DNA of 64,000 bases from JBAIYU01 sp036763085 (lineage in GTDB: Bacteria > Bacillota > Negativicutes > DSM-1736 > Dendrosporobacteraceae): the NCBI RefSeq assembly GCF_036763085.1, contig NZ_JBAIYU010000032.1, forward strand, positions 91,317 through 155,316, in the 5' to 3' direction. Positions 1-8,468 of this stretch are shown here, piece after piece (within the stretch, counting starts at the first letter, position 1; every line of letters starts with the position of its first letter). The notes under the pieces were generated by a model. The model searched no databases. It was not told the DNA's origin and worked only from the letters and a program-made list of their open reading frames with translations. The position numbers were made by a program, and so were the translations under genes.

Positions 1-101
1 TGTTTATGTTTGGGATTTTCACAAATCACCATTACGTTACCATGACGCTTAATAACTTTGCATTTCTCACAAATGGGCTTGACCGATGGTCTCACTTTCA
101 T
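1..101 (-). CDS. rpmJ: 50S ribosomal protein L36, partial at left edge
   Basis: Small zinc-ribbon protein of the large ribosomal subunit. Reading in from the ATG at 101, 33 codons are visible and match L36, with the Cys-x-x-Cys, Cys and His zinc ligands of the zinc-type (C+) form. The last few residues and the stop lie beyond the window. It follows infA, the usual Firmicute order, and a good SD (AGGACAAGG) precedes the start. The identity is firm; only the 3' end is missing. Confidence 0.93.
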   Translation of the reverse strand, partial: MKVRPSVKPICEKCKVIKRHGNVMVICENPKHK

Positions 102-176
102 TTGCCTTGTCCTCCTTTTCCTGCATTGCCTATTTCATGTTGGTGATATCCGTCCATCAGCCAACATCAATAAGTG

Positions 177-395
177 CTATTTGAAACGGTAGGTAATCCG
201 GCCGCGTTTTAAATCATATGGCGTTAGTTCTACAGTAACCTTATCTCCTGGAAGAATACGAATGAAATTCATTCGAATCTTTCCAGAAACGTGCGCCAAT
301 ACGACATGCCCATTTTCCAGTTCAACCTGGAACATAGCATTAGGCAGGGCTTCGATAACCTTACCTTCTACCTCAATTACATCTTGTTTGGACAT
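177..395 (-). CDS. infA: Translation initiation factor IF-1
   Basis: IF-1 binds the ribosomal A site during initiation, together with IF-2 and IF-3. The product is 72 residues, the normal family length, and is a single S1-like OB fold (GHVVLAHVSGKIRMNFIRI and PGDKVTVELTPYDLKRGRI are typical). An upstream in-frame codon gives a longer ORF to 470, but it would overlap the preceding gene. The ATG at 395 has an AGGAGGG SD at correct spacing, so I chose it. It lies between the KOW protein gene and rpmJ. Confidence 0.96.
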   Translation of the reverse strand: MSKQDVIEVEGKVIEALPNAMFQVELENGHVVLAHVSGKIRMNFIRILPGDKVTVELTPYDLKRGRITYRFK

Positions 396-420
396 TGAGA
401 TATCCCTCCTCGTCCGCTTA

Positions 421-699
421 TCACAGATTATCCGGTGTGCAATTTGCGATAGCCTGGCGGATGTCTTCATCAGTAACCTTTATGTTATTATGAAGTTTTT
501 CCGCCAACGCCTCAGCAACTAGTTTATAAACTTTGACATGCCGAATATTTTTTTTCTTGGGCTTTATGACACTACGTTCTCGGCCATCTGCCAGCAAAAC
601 ATATTTGTCAGTGATCCCTATGACCAAATAAGGATGACCAGTATCACGCCCCGCATTACTTTTAACTAATTGACCGATTGAAATATGGTGGGCTGACAA
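421..699 (-). CDS. KOW-domain RNA-binding protein (YbzG/L14e-like)
   Basis: A 92-residue basic protein with an N-terminal KOW/SH3-like motif (IGQLVKSNAGRDTGHPYLVIG) of the kind found in ribosomal L14e-like proteins. Firmicutes carry such a gene between map and infA; its exact role is not established and ribosome or RNA binding is inferred from the KOW motif. The start is TTG at 699, 8 nt after GGAGG. It lies 12 nt downstream of map and is presumably co-transcribed with the spc cluster. Confidence 0.85.
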   Translation of the reverse strand: MSAHHISIGQLVKSNAGRDTGHPYLVIGITDKYVLLADGRERSVIKPKKKNIRHVKVYKLVAEALAEKLHNNIKVTDEDIRQAIANCTPDNL

Positions 700-711
700 G
701 ACAGTCGCCTC

Positions 712-1458
712 CTAGAGCTTGGTCAGAATTTCCGGCTTATCATCAGTAATAGCTATGGTATGTTCAAAATGCGCAGAATACTTGCCGTCTGCTGTCACAA
801 CTGTCCACCCATCAGCAAGAGTTTTTACCTCATGTGTGCCCAGGTTGATCATCGGCTCTATCGCTAATGTCATACCAGTTTTTAATCGTGGGCCGCGGCC
901 GGGATTGCCGTAATTTGGTACCTGAGGGTCTTCATGCATTTTCCTGCCAATGCCATGCCCAACATAGTCACGTACCACACCATATCCATATCCTTCTGCA
1001 TATGATTGTATGGCATGAGAAATGTCACCAAGACGGTTACCAGCAATTGCTTTTTCAATGCCTTTATACAAAGACTGTTCAGTAACCTCTAAAAGTTTCT
1101 GTACCTCGGCATCTACATCACCTACGGCAACAGTAACTGCGGCATCACCATTATATCCATTTATTACCGCTCCAATGTCAATACTGACATTATCTCCATT
1201 TTTTAGCTTATTTAAACCTGGAATTCCATGAACAACTTGTTCATTTATCGAAGAGCAAATATTACCTGGAAAACCGCCATATCCCTTGAAAGCGGGAATA
1301 GCACCGCGGCTTTTTATATAGTTTTCGGCGACTGTATCAAGTTCGAGAGTTGTTACACCAGGCTTCACGGCTTTTTTCACCTCAGCATGGGCCCCGGCCA
1401 CTACCCGGCCAGCATCTCGCATATACGAGATTTCTCGATCTGATTTGAGGATAATCAT
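712..1458 (-). CDS. map: Methionine aminopeptidase, type I
   Basis: Removes the initiator methionine from nascent proteins in the cytoplasm. The 248-residue product has the pita-bread fold signature: the two metal-binding Asp residues in the SIDIGAVINGYNGDAA region, the His of GHGIGRKMHEDP, and the C-terminal Glu ligands in AIEPMI and HFEHT. There is no N-terminal zinc-finger extension, so this is the short bacterial type Ia form. The gene starts 1 nt after adk, consistent with translational coupling. Confidence 0.96.
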   Translation of the reverse strand: MIILKSDREISYMRDAGRVVAGAHAEVKKAVKPGVTTLELDTVAENYIKSRGAIPAFKGYGGFPGNICSSINEQVVHGIPGLNKLKNGDNVSIDIGAVINGYNGDAAVTVAVGDVDAEVQKLLEVTEQSLYKGIEKAIAGNRLGDISHAIQSYAEGYGYGVVRDYVGHGIGRKMHEDPQVPNYGNPGRGPRLKTGMTLAIEPMINLGTHEVKTLADGWTVVTADGKYSAHFEHTIAITDDKPEILTKL

Positions 1459-1459
1459 C

Positions 1460-2107
1460 CTATTCGCCCCTCAAGCTGGCAACAATATCAGTTAAAACTT
1501 TATCGATTTTCTGCCTGCCGTCAATTTCTGTATATAAGCCCTTATCCTGGTAGTATTCAATGAGTGGCTGTGTCTGAGCGCTGTAAACAGATAAACGCTT
1601 AGTCATCGTTTCCTCACTGTCGTCTTCACGCTGATACAATTCCCCACTGCATTTATCGCAAGTGCCAGCAACACTGGTAGGATTAAATGTTATGTGATAA
1701 GTTGCACCGCAACTCTTGCAGATACGTCGGCCTGTGGCCCGGCTGATTAATTCATCAGCCGGAACACTTATATTTATTACGCGATTAAGTTTTATTCCTA
1801 GCTCACCCAGCGTACTGTCAAGGGCATTAGCCTGCTCAATAGTACGAGGAAATCCGTCCAGAATAAAGCCTTTCTTGCAGTCTGATTTAGCCAAACGTTC
1901 TTTAACAATACCGATTGTTACACTGTCAGGAACCAGTTGACCAGCATCCATACATGCTTTTGCTTGCTTGCCAAGTTCAGTTCCTTCTTTTACTGCTGCC
2001 CGAAACATATCTCCAGTAGAGATATGAGGAATATCGAACTTCTCGACTAGCATTGCCGCCTGGGTACCTTTACCGGCCCCTGGCGGTCCCATTAAAAGGA
2101 TATACAT
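1460..2107 (-). CDS. adk: Adenylate kinase, zinc-type lid
   Basis: Catalyses ATP + AMP to 2 ADP. The product is 215 residues, with the P-loop GPPGAGKGTQ near residue 7, the AMP site STGDMFR, and DGFPRT. The lid holds CKSCG and CDKCSG, four Cys residues that make the structural zinc site seen in many Gram-positive enzymes. It sits between secY and map as in Bacillus. The ATG at 2107 is preceded by GGAGGTAGC. Confidence 0.97.
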   Translation of the reverse strand: MYILLMGPPGAGKGTQAAMLVEKFDIPHISTGDMFRAAVKEGTELGKQAKACMDAGQLVPDSVTIGIVKERLAKSDCKKGFILDGFPRTIEQANALDSTLGELGIKLNRVINISVPADELISRATGRRICKSCGATYHITFNPTSVAGTCDKCSGELYQREDDSEETMTKRLSVYSAQTQPLIEYYQDKGLYTEIDGRQKIDKVLTDIVASLRGE

Positions 2108-2120
2108 CGCGAGCTACCTC

Positions 2121-3377
2121 CTACTTCATGAAGCCTTGATAGTGGCGCATTAAGACCATAGCCTCGATTTGCTTCATTGTGTCAAGAGCTACGCCAACCA
2201 CAATCAAGAGGGCGGTGCCGCCAAAATACACCCCTTGGATATTAGTCACTGCTGCCACAAAGTTCGGCAGAATGGCAATAAAAGCAAGAAACATTGCTCC
2301 GGCAAGTGTAATTCTGGTCATAACGCGGTCCAAATAGTCTGCAGTTGGTTTACCCGGGCGTAGTCCTGGAATAAAACCACCGTATTTTTTCATGTTCTCT
2401 GCCATATCCGATATGTTCATAGTAACCGCAGTATAGAAATAAGTGAAGAATACAATTAAGAGCGCGTACAGAGTTGTCTGCAGCGGTGTCCCCCACTCAA
2501 ACCATCCAGCTACAGTTTTTACCCAGGCAACATCAATAAACTGGGCAATGGTTACTGGGAACATCAGCACGGATGACGCAAAGATTATTGGTATAACACC
2601 CGCTTGACATACTTTAAGCGGAATGTGTGTAGATTGACCGCCATACATTTTGCGACCAACTACGCGTTTTGCATATTGTACAGGTATTCTTCGCTGACCT
2701 TGCTGTACTAGTATAACGAATACAATCATGGCCAAAGCAATAATTACATACAACAGTACATTAAAATAATTTATAGTACCTGCTTGCAGATACTTAAACA
2801 TTGTACTAATACTACCAGGCAATTGAGATACGATACCTGCAAAAATAATTAGCGAAATACCATTACCAATACCTTTTTCAGTAATTTGCTCTCCTAACCA
2901 CATTAGAAATGCAGTTCCGGCAGTGAGCGTTAATGCTATGAGCAAAATTGAGCCAATCCCCGGGTTAATTATGGCCGCTTTCAATCCGAAAGCCATTCCA
3001 ATGGCCTGAACAAAACCCAGCAGCACTGTACCGTAACGAGTGATCTGGGTAATTTTCTTTCGCCCTTCATCGCCTTCCTTAGCCCATTGCTCAAACTTAG
3101 GTACAACAACTGTTAGAAGCTGCATAATAATCGAAGCATTGATATAAGGCGTAATACTCATCGCAAACACTGAGAACTTACTTAATGCACCACCTGAGAA
3201 CATATCGAGCAATCCAAATAAGTTTCCACTAGTAAATAGCTGCTCGATAACGGCGGGATTGACGCCCGGAACGGGTATATGCGTGCCGGCACGAAACACT
3301 AAGAACATTGCCAGCGTAAATACAATCTTTTGTCTGAGCTCAGTTATCTTGAGTATATTGGACAGGGCTGAAAGCAC
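2121..3377 (-). CDS. secY: Protein translocase subunit SecY
   Basis: Central pore subunit of the Sec translocon in the cytoplasmic membrane, partnered with SecE (in this window at 28945). The product is 418 residues, with about ten hydrophobic segments and the SecY signatures FRAGTHIPVPGV near the N terminus and GNGISLIIFAGI. The start is GTG at 3377; its SD (GAGGTG) is inside the end of rplO, whose stop is 2 nt upstream, so translation is probably coupled. Length and order are normal. Confidence 0.96.
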   Translation of the reverse strand: MLSALSNILKITELRQKIVFTLAMFLVFRAGTHIPVPGVNPAVIEQLFTSGNLFGLLDMFSGGALSKFSVFAMSITPYINASIIMQLLTVVVPKFEQWAKEGDEGRKKITQITRYGTVLLGFVQAIGMAFGLKAAIINPGIGSILLIALTLTAGTAFLMWLGEQITEKGIGNGISLIIFAGIVSQLPGSISTMFKYLQAGTINYFNVLLYVIIALAMIVFVILVQQGQRRIPVQYAKRVVGRKMYGGQSTHIPLKVCQAGVIPIIFASSVLMFPVTIAQFIDVAWVKTVAGWFEWGTPLQTTLYALLIVFFTYFYTAVTMNISDMAENMKKYGGFIPGLRPGKPTADYLDRVMTRITLAGAMFLAFIAILPNFVAAVTNIQGVYFGGTALLIVVGVALDTMKQIEAMVLMRHYQGFMK

Positions 3378-3378
3378 C

Positions 3379-3819
3379 TTAGATCACCTCGACTTTTCCG
3401 CCAGCCGCTGTAATTTTTTCTGCAGCTGACTTGGTAAAGCCGTTGGCTACTACAGTAAGTGATTTCTCAAGCTCGCCATTACCTAAAATGCGAACGCCAT
3501 CGCGTACATTTTTAAGTATGCCAGCTTCTATTAAAGCAACTGGATCTACAACAGCACCGTTATCAAAACGATTTAACTCGAAAACGTTAACCTCAGCAAA
3601 TTCTTTAGCAAATTTGTTGGTGAAACCGCGTTTCGGAAGTCTGCGGTAAATCGGCATCTGGCCGCCTTCAAATCCAGTACGAACACCACCGCCAGCACGG
3701 GCGTTTTGCCCTTTATGACCTTTACCGGCTGTTTTACCAAGACCGGAACCAAGACCACGACCGACGCGAGTACGTACTTTTTTAGATCCAGGGGCTGGAG
3801 CTAATTCGTGTAATTTCAT
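3379..3819 (-). CDS. rplO: 50S ribosomal protein L15
   Basis: Large-subunit assembly protein with the long Gly/Arg-rich N-terminal extension that threads into 23S rRNA (LHELAPAPGSKK, then GRGLGSGLGKTAGKGHKGQ). The product is 146 residues. A GTG three codons upstream gives a slightly longer ORF, but the ATG at 3819 sits 8 nt after GGAGG and begins with the family-typical MKLHEL, so it is preferred. Lies between rpmD and secY in the spc order. Confidence 0.95.
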   Translation of the reverse strand: MKLHELAPAPGSKKVRTRVGRGLGSGLGKTAGKGHKGQNARAGGGVRTGFEGGQMPIYRRLPKRGFTNKFAKEFAEVNVFELNRFDNGAVVDPVALIEAGILKNVRDGVRILGNGELEKSLTVVANGFTKSAAEKITAAGGKVEVI

Positions 3820-3837
3820 GCATAGCACCTCCTTGAA

Positions 3838-4023
3838 CTAGTCTTGCACTTCTTCAACACTAACAAGATGTTCTACTTTGCGGACCATACCTCTGATAAC
3901 CGCATTGTCATCTTGCACTACGAAACTATTTGTTTTACCTAAACCCAAAGCCCGAACAGTAGCACGTTGATCTTCAGGTCTGCCAATCAGGCTTCTGGTA
4001 AGAGTAATTTTCAGCTTTGCCAT
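3838..4023 (-). CDS. rpmD: 50S ribosomal protein L30
   Basis: A 61-residue large-subunit protein. The sequence follows the bacterial L30 pattern (KITLTRSLIG, then RALGLGKTNSFVVQDDNAVIRGMV). It lies between rpsE and rplO, as in other Firmicutes, with short intergenic gaps and a GGAGG SD before the ATG. The length is normal for bacterial L30. Confidence 0.95.
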   Translation of the reverse strand: MAKLKITLTRSLIGRPEDQRATVRALGLGKTNSFVVQDDNAVIRGMVRKVEHLVSVEEVQD

Positions 4024-4035
4024 TAAACTTCCTCC

Positions 4036-4536
4036 TTAACCCAAAAGTTCCTGAACCGTTTTACCGCGAAGTTCAGCTACTTTTTCTGCACGCTTAAGCT
4101 GCTCTAAACCTTTTAAAGTAGCTTTAACCATGTTACTAGGGTTTGATGAACCAAGCGATTTGGTTAATATGTCATGAACACCAGCTAATTCAAGTACGGC
4201 ACGAGCCGGACCGCCAGCGATAACACCAGTACCTTCAGAAGCAGGCTTCATTAGAACACGCCCTGCACCGAATTCGCCAACGATTTGATGGGGAATTGTG
4301 GTACCTACTAGTGGAACTTTTATTAGATTTTTCTTAGCATCTTCAATACCTTTTCTGATTGCCTCAGGAACTTCGCCTGCTTTACCTAGTCCAGCGCCTA
4401 CATGTCCGTTCTCGTCGCCGACAACAACAAGCGCACTGAAGGAGAAACGACGTCCGCCCTTAACAACCTTGGCAACTCTGTTGATAAACACAACTTTCTC
4501 TTTAAGTTCAAGAGTAGTGTGGTCAATTCTGGCCAT
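4036..4536 (-). CDS. rpsE: 30S ribosomal protein S5
   Basis: Small-subunit protein involved in mRNA entry and decoding fidelity. The product is 166 residues, with the N-terminal double-stranded RNA-binding fold (VNRVAKVVKGGRRFSFSALV) and the conserved VGLGKAGEVPEAI-like loop. The loop carries no obvious spectinomycin-type change by eye. Lies between rplR and rpmD. ATG start with an AAAGGAGGT SD. Confidence 0.96.
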   Translation of the reverse strand: MARIDHTTLELKEKVVFINRVAKVVKGGRRFSFSALVVVGDENGHVGAGLGKAGEVPEAIRKGIEDAKKNLIKVPLVGTTIPHQIVGEFGAGRVLMKPASEGTGVIAGGPARAVLELAGVHDILTKSLGSSNPSNMVKATLKGLEQLKRAEKVAELRGKTVQELLG

Positions 4537-4561
4537 TAATGTACCTCCTTTTTGCTAAAAA

Positions 4562-4930
4562 TTAGAATTCTAGCCCTGCCTCACGTGCTGCTTCTGCTAA
4601 AGCCGCTATTCTACCGTGATAGATATAACCGCCGCGGTCAAACACAACTTGCTTAATGCCTTGACCTAAAGCGCGCTTTGCTACAGCCGCTCCAACCGCT
4701 TTAGCGGCTTCTACGTTACCGCCATAGTTAACTGCCTGACCTACTTCTTTATCCATAGTGCTTGCAGATACCAACGTTGTGCCAGTTTCATCATTGATGA
4801 TTTGTGCATAAATGTGATTCAAGCTGCGAAACACATTTAAACGTGGTCTTTCTGCAGTACCAATAATATTCTTACGAACTCTAAGATGGCGCTTTTGACG
4901 AGCGTCATTTTTGTTCTGTTTACGAAGCAA
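4562..4930 (-). CDS. rplR: 50S ribosomal protein L18
   Basis: Binds 5S rRNA in the central protuberance. About 122 residues; the RVRKNIIGTAERPRLNVFRS and HIYAQIINDETG stretches are diagnostic. Start choice: in-frame GTG codons at 4948 and 4939 overlap or directly abut the GAAAGGAG SD, whereas the TTG at 4930 is 8 nt downstream of GGAG and gives the usual family length. I therefore chose the TTG, with moderate certainty. Lies between rplF and rpsE. Confidence 0.9.
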   Translation of the reverse strand: MLRKQNKNDARQKRHLRVRKNIIGTAERPRLNVFRSLNHIYAQIINDETGTTLVSASTMDKEVGQAVNYGGNVEAAKAVGAAVAKRALGQGIKQVVFDRGGYIYHGRIAALAEAAREAGLEF

Positions 4931-4957
4931 GGTGTTCACTCCTTTCACTTAGAAATC

Positions 4958-5506
4958 TTACTTCTTACCTTTACCGCCAGCTTTACCAACTTTACGACGA
5001 ACAACTTCGCCTTCGTATCTGATACCTTTGCCTTTGTATGGCTCTGGTTCTCTATATCCACGAATTTTAGCTGCCATTGCTCCAACGTGCTCTTTATTTA
5101 TACCTGAAACAATAATTCTATTAGGAGCAGGTACATCAAGAGTGATACCCGTAGGTGGTTCAACTTCTAATGGGTGAGATAAACCTAGAGACAAAGCTAC
5201 TTTATTGCCAGACTTCGCCGCTCTGTAACCAACACCATGAATTTCTAATGTTCTGCTGAAGCCTGTAGTTACACCTGTTACCATATTAGCAATCAGAGTG
5301 CGAGTAAGACCGTGCAGTGCTTTATGTTGTTTATTATCTGTAGGGCGTTTAACGGTTAGAGTATTACCCTCGATTTCCACGATCATATCTTTTTGGAATT
5401 CGCGAGAAAGCTCTCCTTTAGGACCCTTAACTGACACCACGCTGCCGTTCACTGTAACTGTAACGTTTTCAGGGATGGCTATTGGCGCTCTTCCTATTCT
5501 TGACAT
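4958..5506 (-). CDS. rplF: 50S ribosomal protein L6
   Basis: Large-subunit protein near the factor-binding stalk base. The product is 182 residues, with two repeated L6 domains and the C-terminal signature (REPEPYKGKGIRYEGEVV). It begins MSRIGRAPI after a GGAGGTG SD and ends in a lysine/glycine-rich tail. Lies between rpsH and rplR. Nothing unusual. Confidence 0.96.
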   Translation of the reverse strand: MSRIGRAPIAIPENVTVTVNGSVVSVKGPKGELSREFQKDMIVEIEGNTLTVKRPTDNKQHKALHGLTRTLIANMVTGVTTGFSRTLEIHGVGYRAAKSGNKVALSLGLSHPLEVEPPTGITLDVPAPNRIIVSGINKEHVGAMAAKIRGYREPEPYKGKGIRYEGEVVRRKVGKAGGKGKK

Positions 5507-5536
5507 CTGTACACCTCCTAGCTACAAAAAATCTAA

Positions 5537-5935
5537 TTACCAAACGTAAGCGATTACTTCGCCGCCAAGACCATTACGACGAGCTTGCTTATCGCTCATA
5601 ATGCCTTGGGATGTCGAAACGATAGCAATTCCAAGACCACCTAAAACGCGAGGCAGTTGATCTTTCTTTGCATATACGCGTAAGCCCGGCTTAGAAATAC
5701 GCTTAATACCGGTGATTACTTTTTCGCGGTTAGGACCGTATTTCAAGCTAACACGCAACATTCCTTGCTTGCTATCTTGAGCCATTTCAAAGTCCTTAAT
5801 AAAACCTTCTTCTTTCAAAATCACAGCAATTGCTTGCTTAATTTTAGAAGCTGGTATTTCTACTTTATCATGATATACCGAGTTAGCATTACGCAAACGT
5901 GTAAGCATATCGGCAATTGGATCGGTCATTACCAT
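5537..5935 (-). CDS. rpsH: 30S ribosomal protein S8
   Basis: Binds the central domain of 16S rRNA; in E. coli it also represses the spc operon. The product is 132 residues, with DPIADMLTRLRNAN at the N terminus and the C-terminal signature STSQGIMSDKQARR. An AGGAGG SD precedes the ATG at 5935 by 9 nt; a second ATG lies two codons later and cannot be excluded. Lies between rpsN and rplF. Confidence 0.96.
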   Translation of the reverse strand: MVMTDPIADMLTRLRNANSVYHDKVEIPASKIKQAIAVILKEEGFIKDFEMAQDSKQGMLRVSLKYGPNREKVITGIKRISKPGLRVYAKKDQLPRVLGGLGIAIVSTSQGIMSDKQARRNGLGGEVIAYVW

Positions 5936-5961
5936 AGGGACATACCTCCTTCCGTTATTGT

Positions 5962-6147
5962 CTACCAGCTAGCTTTGGTTACCCCAGGGATGGCACCTTT
6001 GTAGCTTTGTTCTCTGAAACAAATACGGCACATTTCAAATTTACGCAGATACCCGTGCGGACGGCCGCAAATTTTACATCTATTGTACTTACGAACTTTA
6101 AACTTAGGTTCAAGTTTCCATTTTTCTATTAACGCCTTTTTGGCCAC
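5962..6147 (-). CDS. rpsN: 30S ribosomal protein S14, zinc type
   Basis: A short, 61-residue S14 of the zinc-binding (type Z) class, with two Cys pairs in CKICGRPHGYLRKFEMCRIC. This is the housekeeping form, in the normal place between rplE and rpsH. The zinc-free form (about 89 residues) used under zinc starvation is not in this window. Confidence 0.96.
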   Translation of the reverse strand: MAKKALIEKWKLEPKFKVRKYNRCKICGRPHGYLRKFEMCRICFREQSYKGAIPGVTKASW

Positions 6148-6160
6148 AAATGTCCCTCCT

Positions 6161-6700
6161 TTACGCGCTGAATGGCATACCCATCAGTCTTAAAAGCTCT
6201 CTTGCTTCTTCGTCTGATTTGGCAGTGGTAACAATGATGATATCCATCCCACGGATTTTATCAACTTTATCGTACTCAATCTCCGGGAATATAAGCTGTT
6301 CTTTTACACCCATTGTGTAGTTGCCGCGACCATCAAAAGATTTTGGGCTTACGCCACGGAAGTCGCGTACACGAGGCAACGCTACATTAAACAATTTATC
6401 TAAAAATTGGAACATGCGCTCGCCACGCAGGGTAACTTTTGCACCGATTGGCATTCCTTCACGAATCTTGAAAGCTGCCAAGGATTTCTTAGCACGAGTT
6501 ACAACAGGTTTTTGACCAGCGATTTGCGTCATATCATTGACTGCTGCGTCAAGAACTTTCGGATTGCCTACGGCTTCACCGACACCCATGTTGAGAACTA
6601 CTTTCTCGATTTTAGGAATTTCCATAATATTTTTATATCCGAACTTCTCCATCATAACTGGAGCTACTTCACTAAGGTATTTCTCTTTCAGTCTGAGCAC
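6161..6700 (-). CDS. rplE: 50S ribosomal protein L5
   Basis: 5S rRNA-binding protein of the central protuberance. The product is 179 residues, with IEKVVLNMGVGEA and the C-terminal FPEIEYDKVDKIRGMDI pattern. The start is GTG at 6700, 8 nt after AAAGGAGG; no ATG fits better. Lies between rplX and rpsN. Confidence 0.96.
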   Translation of the reverse strand: MLRLKEKYLSEVAPVMMEKFGYKNIMEIPKIEKVVLNMGVGEAVGNPKVLDAAVNDMTQIAGQKPVVTRAKKSLAAFKIREGMPIGAKVTLRGERMFQFLDKLFNVALPRVRDFRGVSPKSFDGRGNYTMGVKEQLIFPEIEYDKVDKIRGMDIIIVTTAKSDEEARELLRLMGMPFSA

Positions 6701-6725
6701 TGATAGTTACCTCCTTTCTGCGTGA

Positions 6726-7061
6726 TTATTTGTCTTTATCAACAATTTCGCCGCACTTTTTGCAAGCACGAGCCATTGAACCATTAGCTAACGCTTTTTT
6801 TGCAATCCGGGTTGGTTTTTGGCAAGCTGGGCATACAAGCATAACTTTCGCAGTATGCATAGGCGCTTCTTTAACCACAATACCACCTTGCGGAGCACTT
6901 TGCGTTGGTTTAGTATGACGCTTTACAGTGTTAACACCTTCAACGACAACTTTACCTTTTTTAGGCAATGCTTCAACAATCTTTGCTGTCTTACCTTTAT
7001 CTTTACCGGACAATACAAGAACTGTATCGCCTTTTTTAACGTGAAGTTTAGTTTGTGACAT
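6726..7061 (-). CDS. rplX: 50S ribosomal protein L24
   Basis: Assembly initiator protein of the large subunit. The product is 111 residues, with an N-terminal KOW motif (VKKGDTVLVLSGKDKGKTAK) and a C-terminal part with CPAC and CKKC pairs, common in Firmicute L24. An upstream GTG extends the ORF by three codons, but the ATG at 7061 has GGAGG 7 to 8 nt ahead, so it is preferred. Lies between rplN and rplE. Confidence 0.95.
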   Translation of the reverse strand: MSQTKLHVKKGDTVLVLSGKDKGKTAKIVEALPKKGKVVVEGVNTVKRHTKPTQSAPQGGIVVKEAPMHTAKVMLVCPACQKPTRIAKKALANGSMARACKKCGEIVDKDK

Positions 7062-7078
7062 TCCGGACACCTCCTAAC

Positions 7079-7447
7079 TTAGATTACTTCCGGAGCCAGC
7101 GAGATAATTTTCATAAAATCTTTATCGCGCAGTTCTCTCGCTACTGGTCCGAATATACGAGTACCTCTAGGGCTTTTATCGTCTTTAATGACAACTGCGG
7201 AATTTTCATCAAAACGGATATAAGAACCATCTGGACGACGCAGGCCTTTTTTGGAACGAACTACTACAGCCTTAATTACGTCACCTTTTTTTACCACACC
7301 ACCAGGTGACGCAGCTTTAACTGAAGCAACAATTACATCACCGATATTAGCATATCTACGAAATGAACCGCCCAATACACGGATACACATAATTTCTTTC
7401 GCGCCGGTATTGTCAGCAACATTCAGAATTGACTGCTGTTGAATCAT
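7079..7447 (-). CDS. rplN: 50S ribosomal protein L14
   Basis: Large-subunit interface protein. The product is 122 residues, starting MIQQQSILNVADNTGAKE and ending in the typical LAPEVI. A longer reading frame to 7492 exists, but an AGGAGGG SD sits just before the ATG at 7447 and the 122-residue length is the family standard. Lies between rpsQ and rplX. Confidence 0.96.
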   Translation of the reverse strand: MIQQQSILNVADNTGAKEIMCIRVLGGSFRRYANIGDVIVASVKAASPGGVVKKGDVIKAVVVRSKKGLRRPDGSYIRFDENSAVVIKDDKSPRGTRIFGPVARELRDKDFMKIISLAPEVI

Positions 7448-7511
7448 TATTATCCCTCCTTCTCGAAATGTCTGGTACAATTCAACGAGCAAATTGACTC
7501 TTCGAGATCAA

Positions 7512-7769
7512 CTACTTCGCTCTTTCAAGCACTTCTATAACTCTCCAGCGCTTATCCTTGGAAAGCGGACGAGTTTCCATGATTTCAACAGTGTCACCAA
7601 TATGGCTGTCATTGTTTTCGTCATGAGCTTTAAATTTAACAGTCTTTTTCATAGACTTTTTGTACAACGGATGCTGTACTAAACGTTCTATTGCAACAAC
7701 AACTGTTTTATCCATTTTATCACTAACCACTTTACCAATCCTGGTTTTACGCTCATTTCTTTCAGTCAC
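7512..7769 (-). CDS. rpsQ: 30S ribosomal protein S17
   Basis: Primary 16S rRNA-binding protein. The product is 85 residues, with RIGKVVSDKMDKTVVVAIER and GDTVEIMETRPLSKDKRW. The start is GTG at 7769 (product MTERNERK), placed 8 nt after GGAAGGAGG; the longer ORF upstream overlaps the SD. Lies between rpmC and rplN. Confidence 0.94.
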   Translation of the reverse strand: MTERNERKTRIGKVVSDKMDKTVVVAIERLVQHPLYKKSMKKTVKFKAHDENNDSHIGDTVEIMETRPLSKDKRWRVIEVLERAK

Positions 7770-7828
7770 GCAATATAGCCTCCTTCCGTTCTTAGCATAC
7801 ATATTTTATATTCCAGTAAGAACGTCCG

Positions 7829-8032
7829 TTACGCTTGCTGGGCTTTAAGCTCCTGCGCACGCTGGATTGTCTTAACACGAGCAATTGTTTTCTTTACCTC
7901 TTTAATCCGCATTGGATTTTCAAGTTGCCCGGTAGCGAGTTGAAATCTGAGGTTAAATAGCTCGTCTTTGAGGGAAGCAAGCTTTTGGTTGAGTTCGCTT
8001 GCATTCATTTCACGGATCTCATTAACCTTCAT
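7829..8032 (-). CDS. rpmC: 50S ribosomal protein L29
   Basis: A 67-residue helical protein at the peptide exit tunnel, near the SRP and trigger-factor docking site. The sequence follows L29 (MKVNEIREMNASELNQKL, then LRFQLATGQLENPMRIKEVKK). It overlaps the end of rplP by 11 bp, so translation is likely coupled. Confidence 0.95.
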   Translation of the reverse strand: MKVNEIREMNASELNQKLASLKDELFNLRFQLATGQLENPMRIKEVKKTIARVKTIQRAQELKAQQA

Positions 8033-8468
8033 TTACTTCACCGCCCTCTACGTCTTGAGTCTCTTCACGTTTAACGAACTTAGTTTTTATAGGAAGTTTA
8101 TGAGCTGCAAGACGCATAGCTTCTCTAGCTAATTCTTCACTTACGCCGTCCATTTCAAACATGATGCGACCAGGTTTTACTACTGCTACCCAGTACTCTG
8201 GTGATCCTTTACCACTACCCATGCGTGTTTCAGCAGGTTTTGCAGTAATAGGTTTGTCTGGGAATATTTTAATCCATACTTTACCGCCACGTTTGATATA
8301 ACGTGTCATTGCAATACGGGCAGCTTCGATTTGACGGTTAGTAATCCAAGATGGCTCTAACGCTTGTAAACCGAATTCACCATGGCTAACTGTGTTACCT
8401 TTGTTAGCTTTACCCTTCATGCGACCACGGAATTGTTTACGATGTTTTACTCTTTTAGGTACTAACAT
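8022..8468 (-). CDS. rplP: 50S ribosomal protein L16
   Basis: Large-subunit protein near the peptidyl-transferase centre. The product is 148 residues, with the L16 signatures KRGGKVWIKIFPDKP and RMGSGKGSPEYWVAVVKPG. Its ATG shares one base with the rpsC stop (TAATG). The C terminus adds an acidic stretch compared with shorter L16 proteins, which is common in this phylum. Confidence 0.96.
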   Translation of the reverse strand: MLVPKRVKHRKQFRGRMKGKANKGNTVSHGEFGLQALEPSWITNRQIEAARIAMTRYIKRGGKVWIKIFPDKPITAKPAETRMGSGKGSPEYWVAVVKPGRIMFEMDGVSEELAREAMRLAAHKLPIKTKFVKREETQDVEGGEVNEG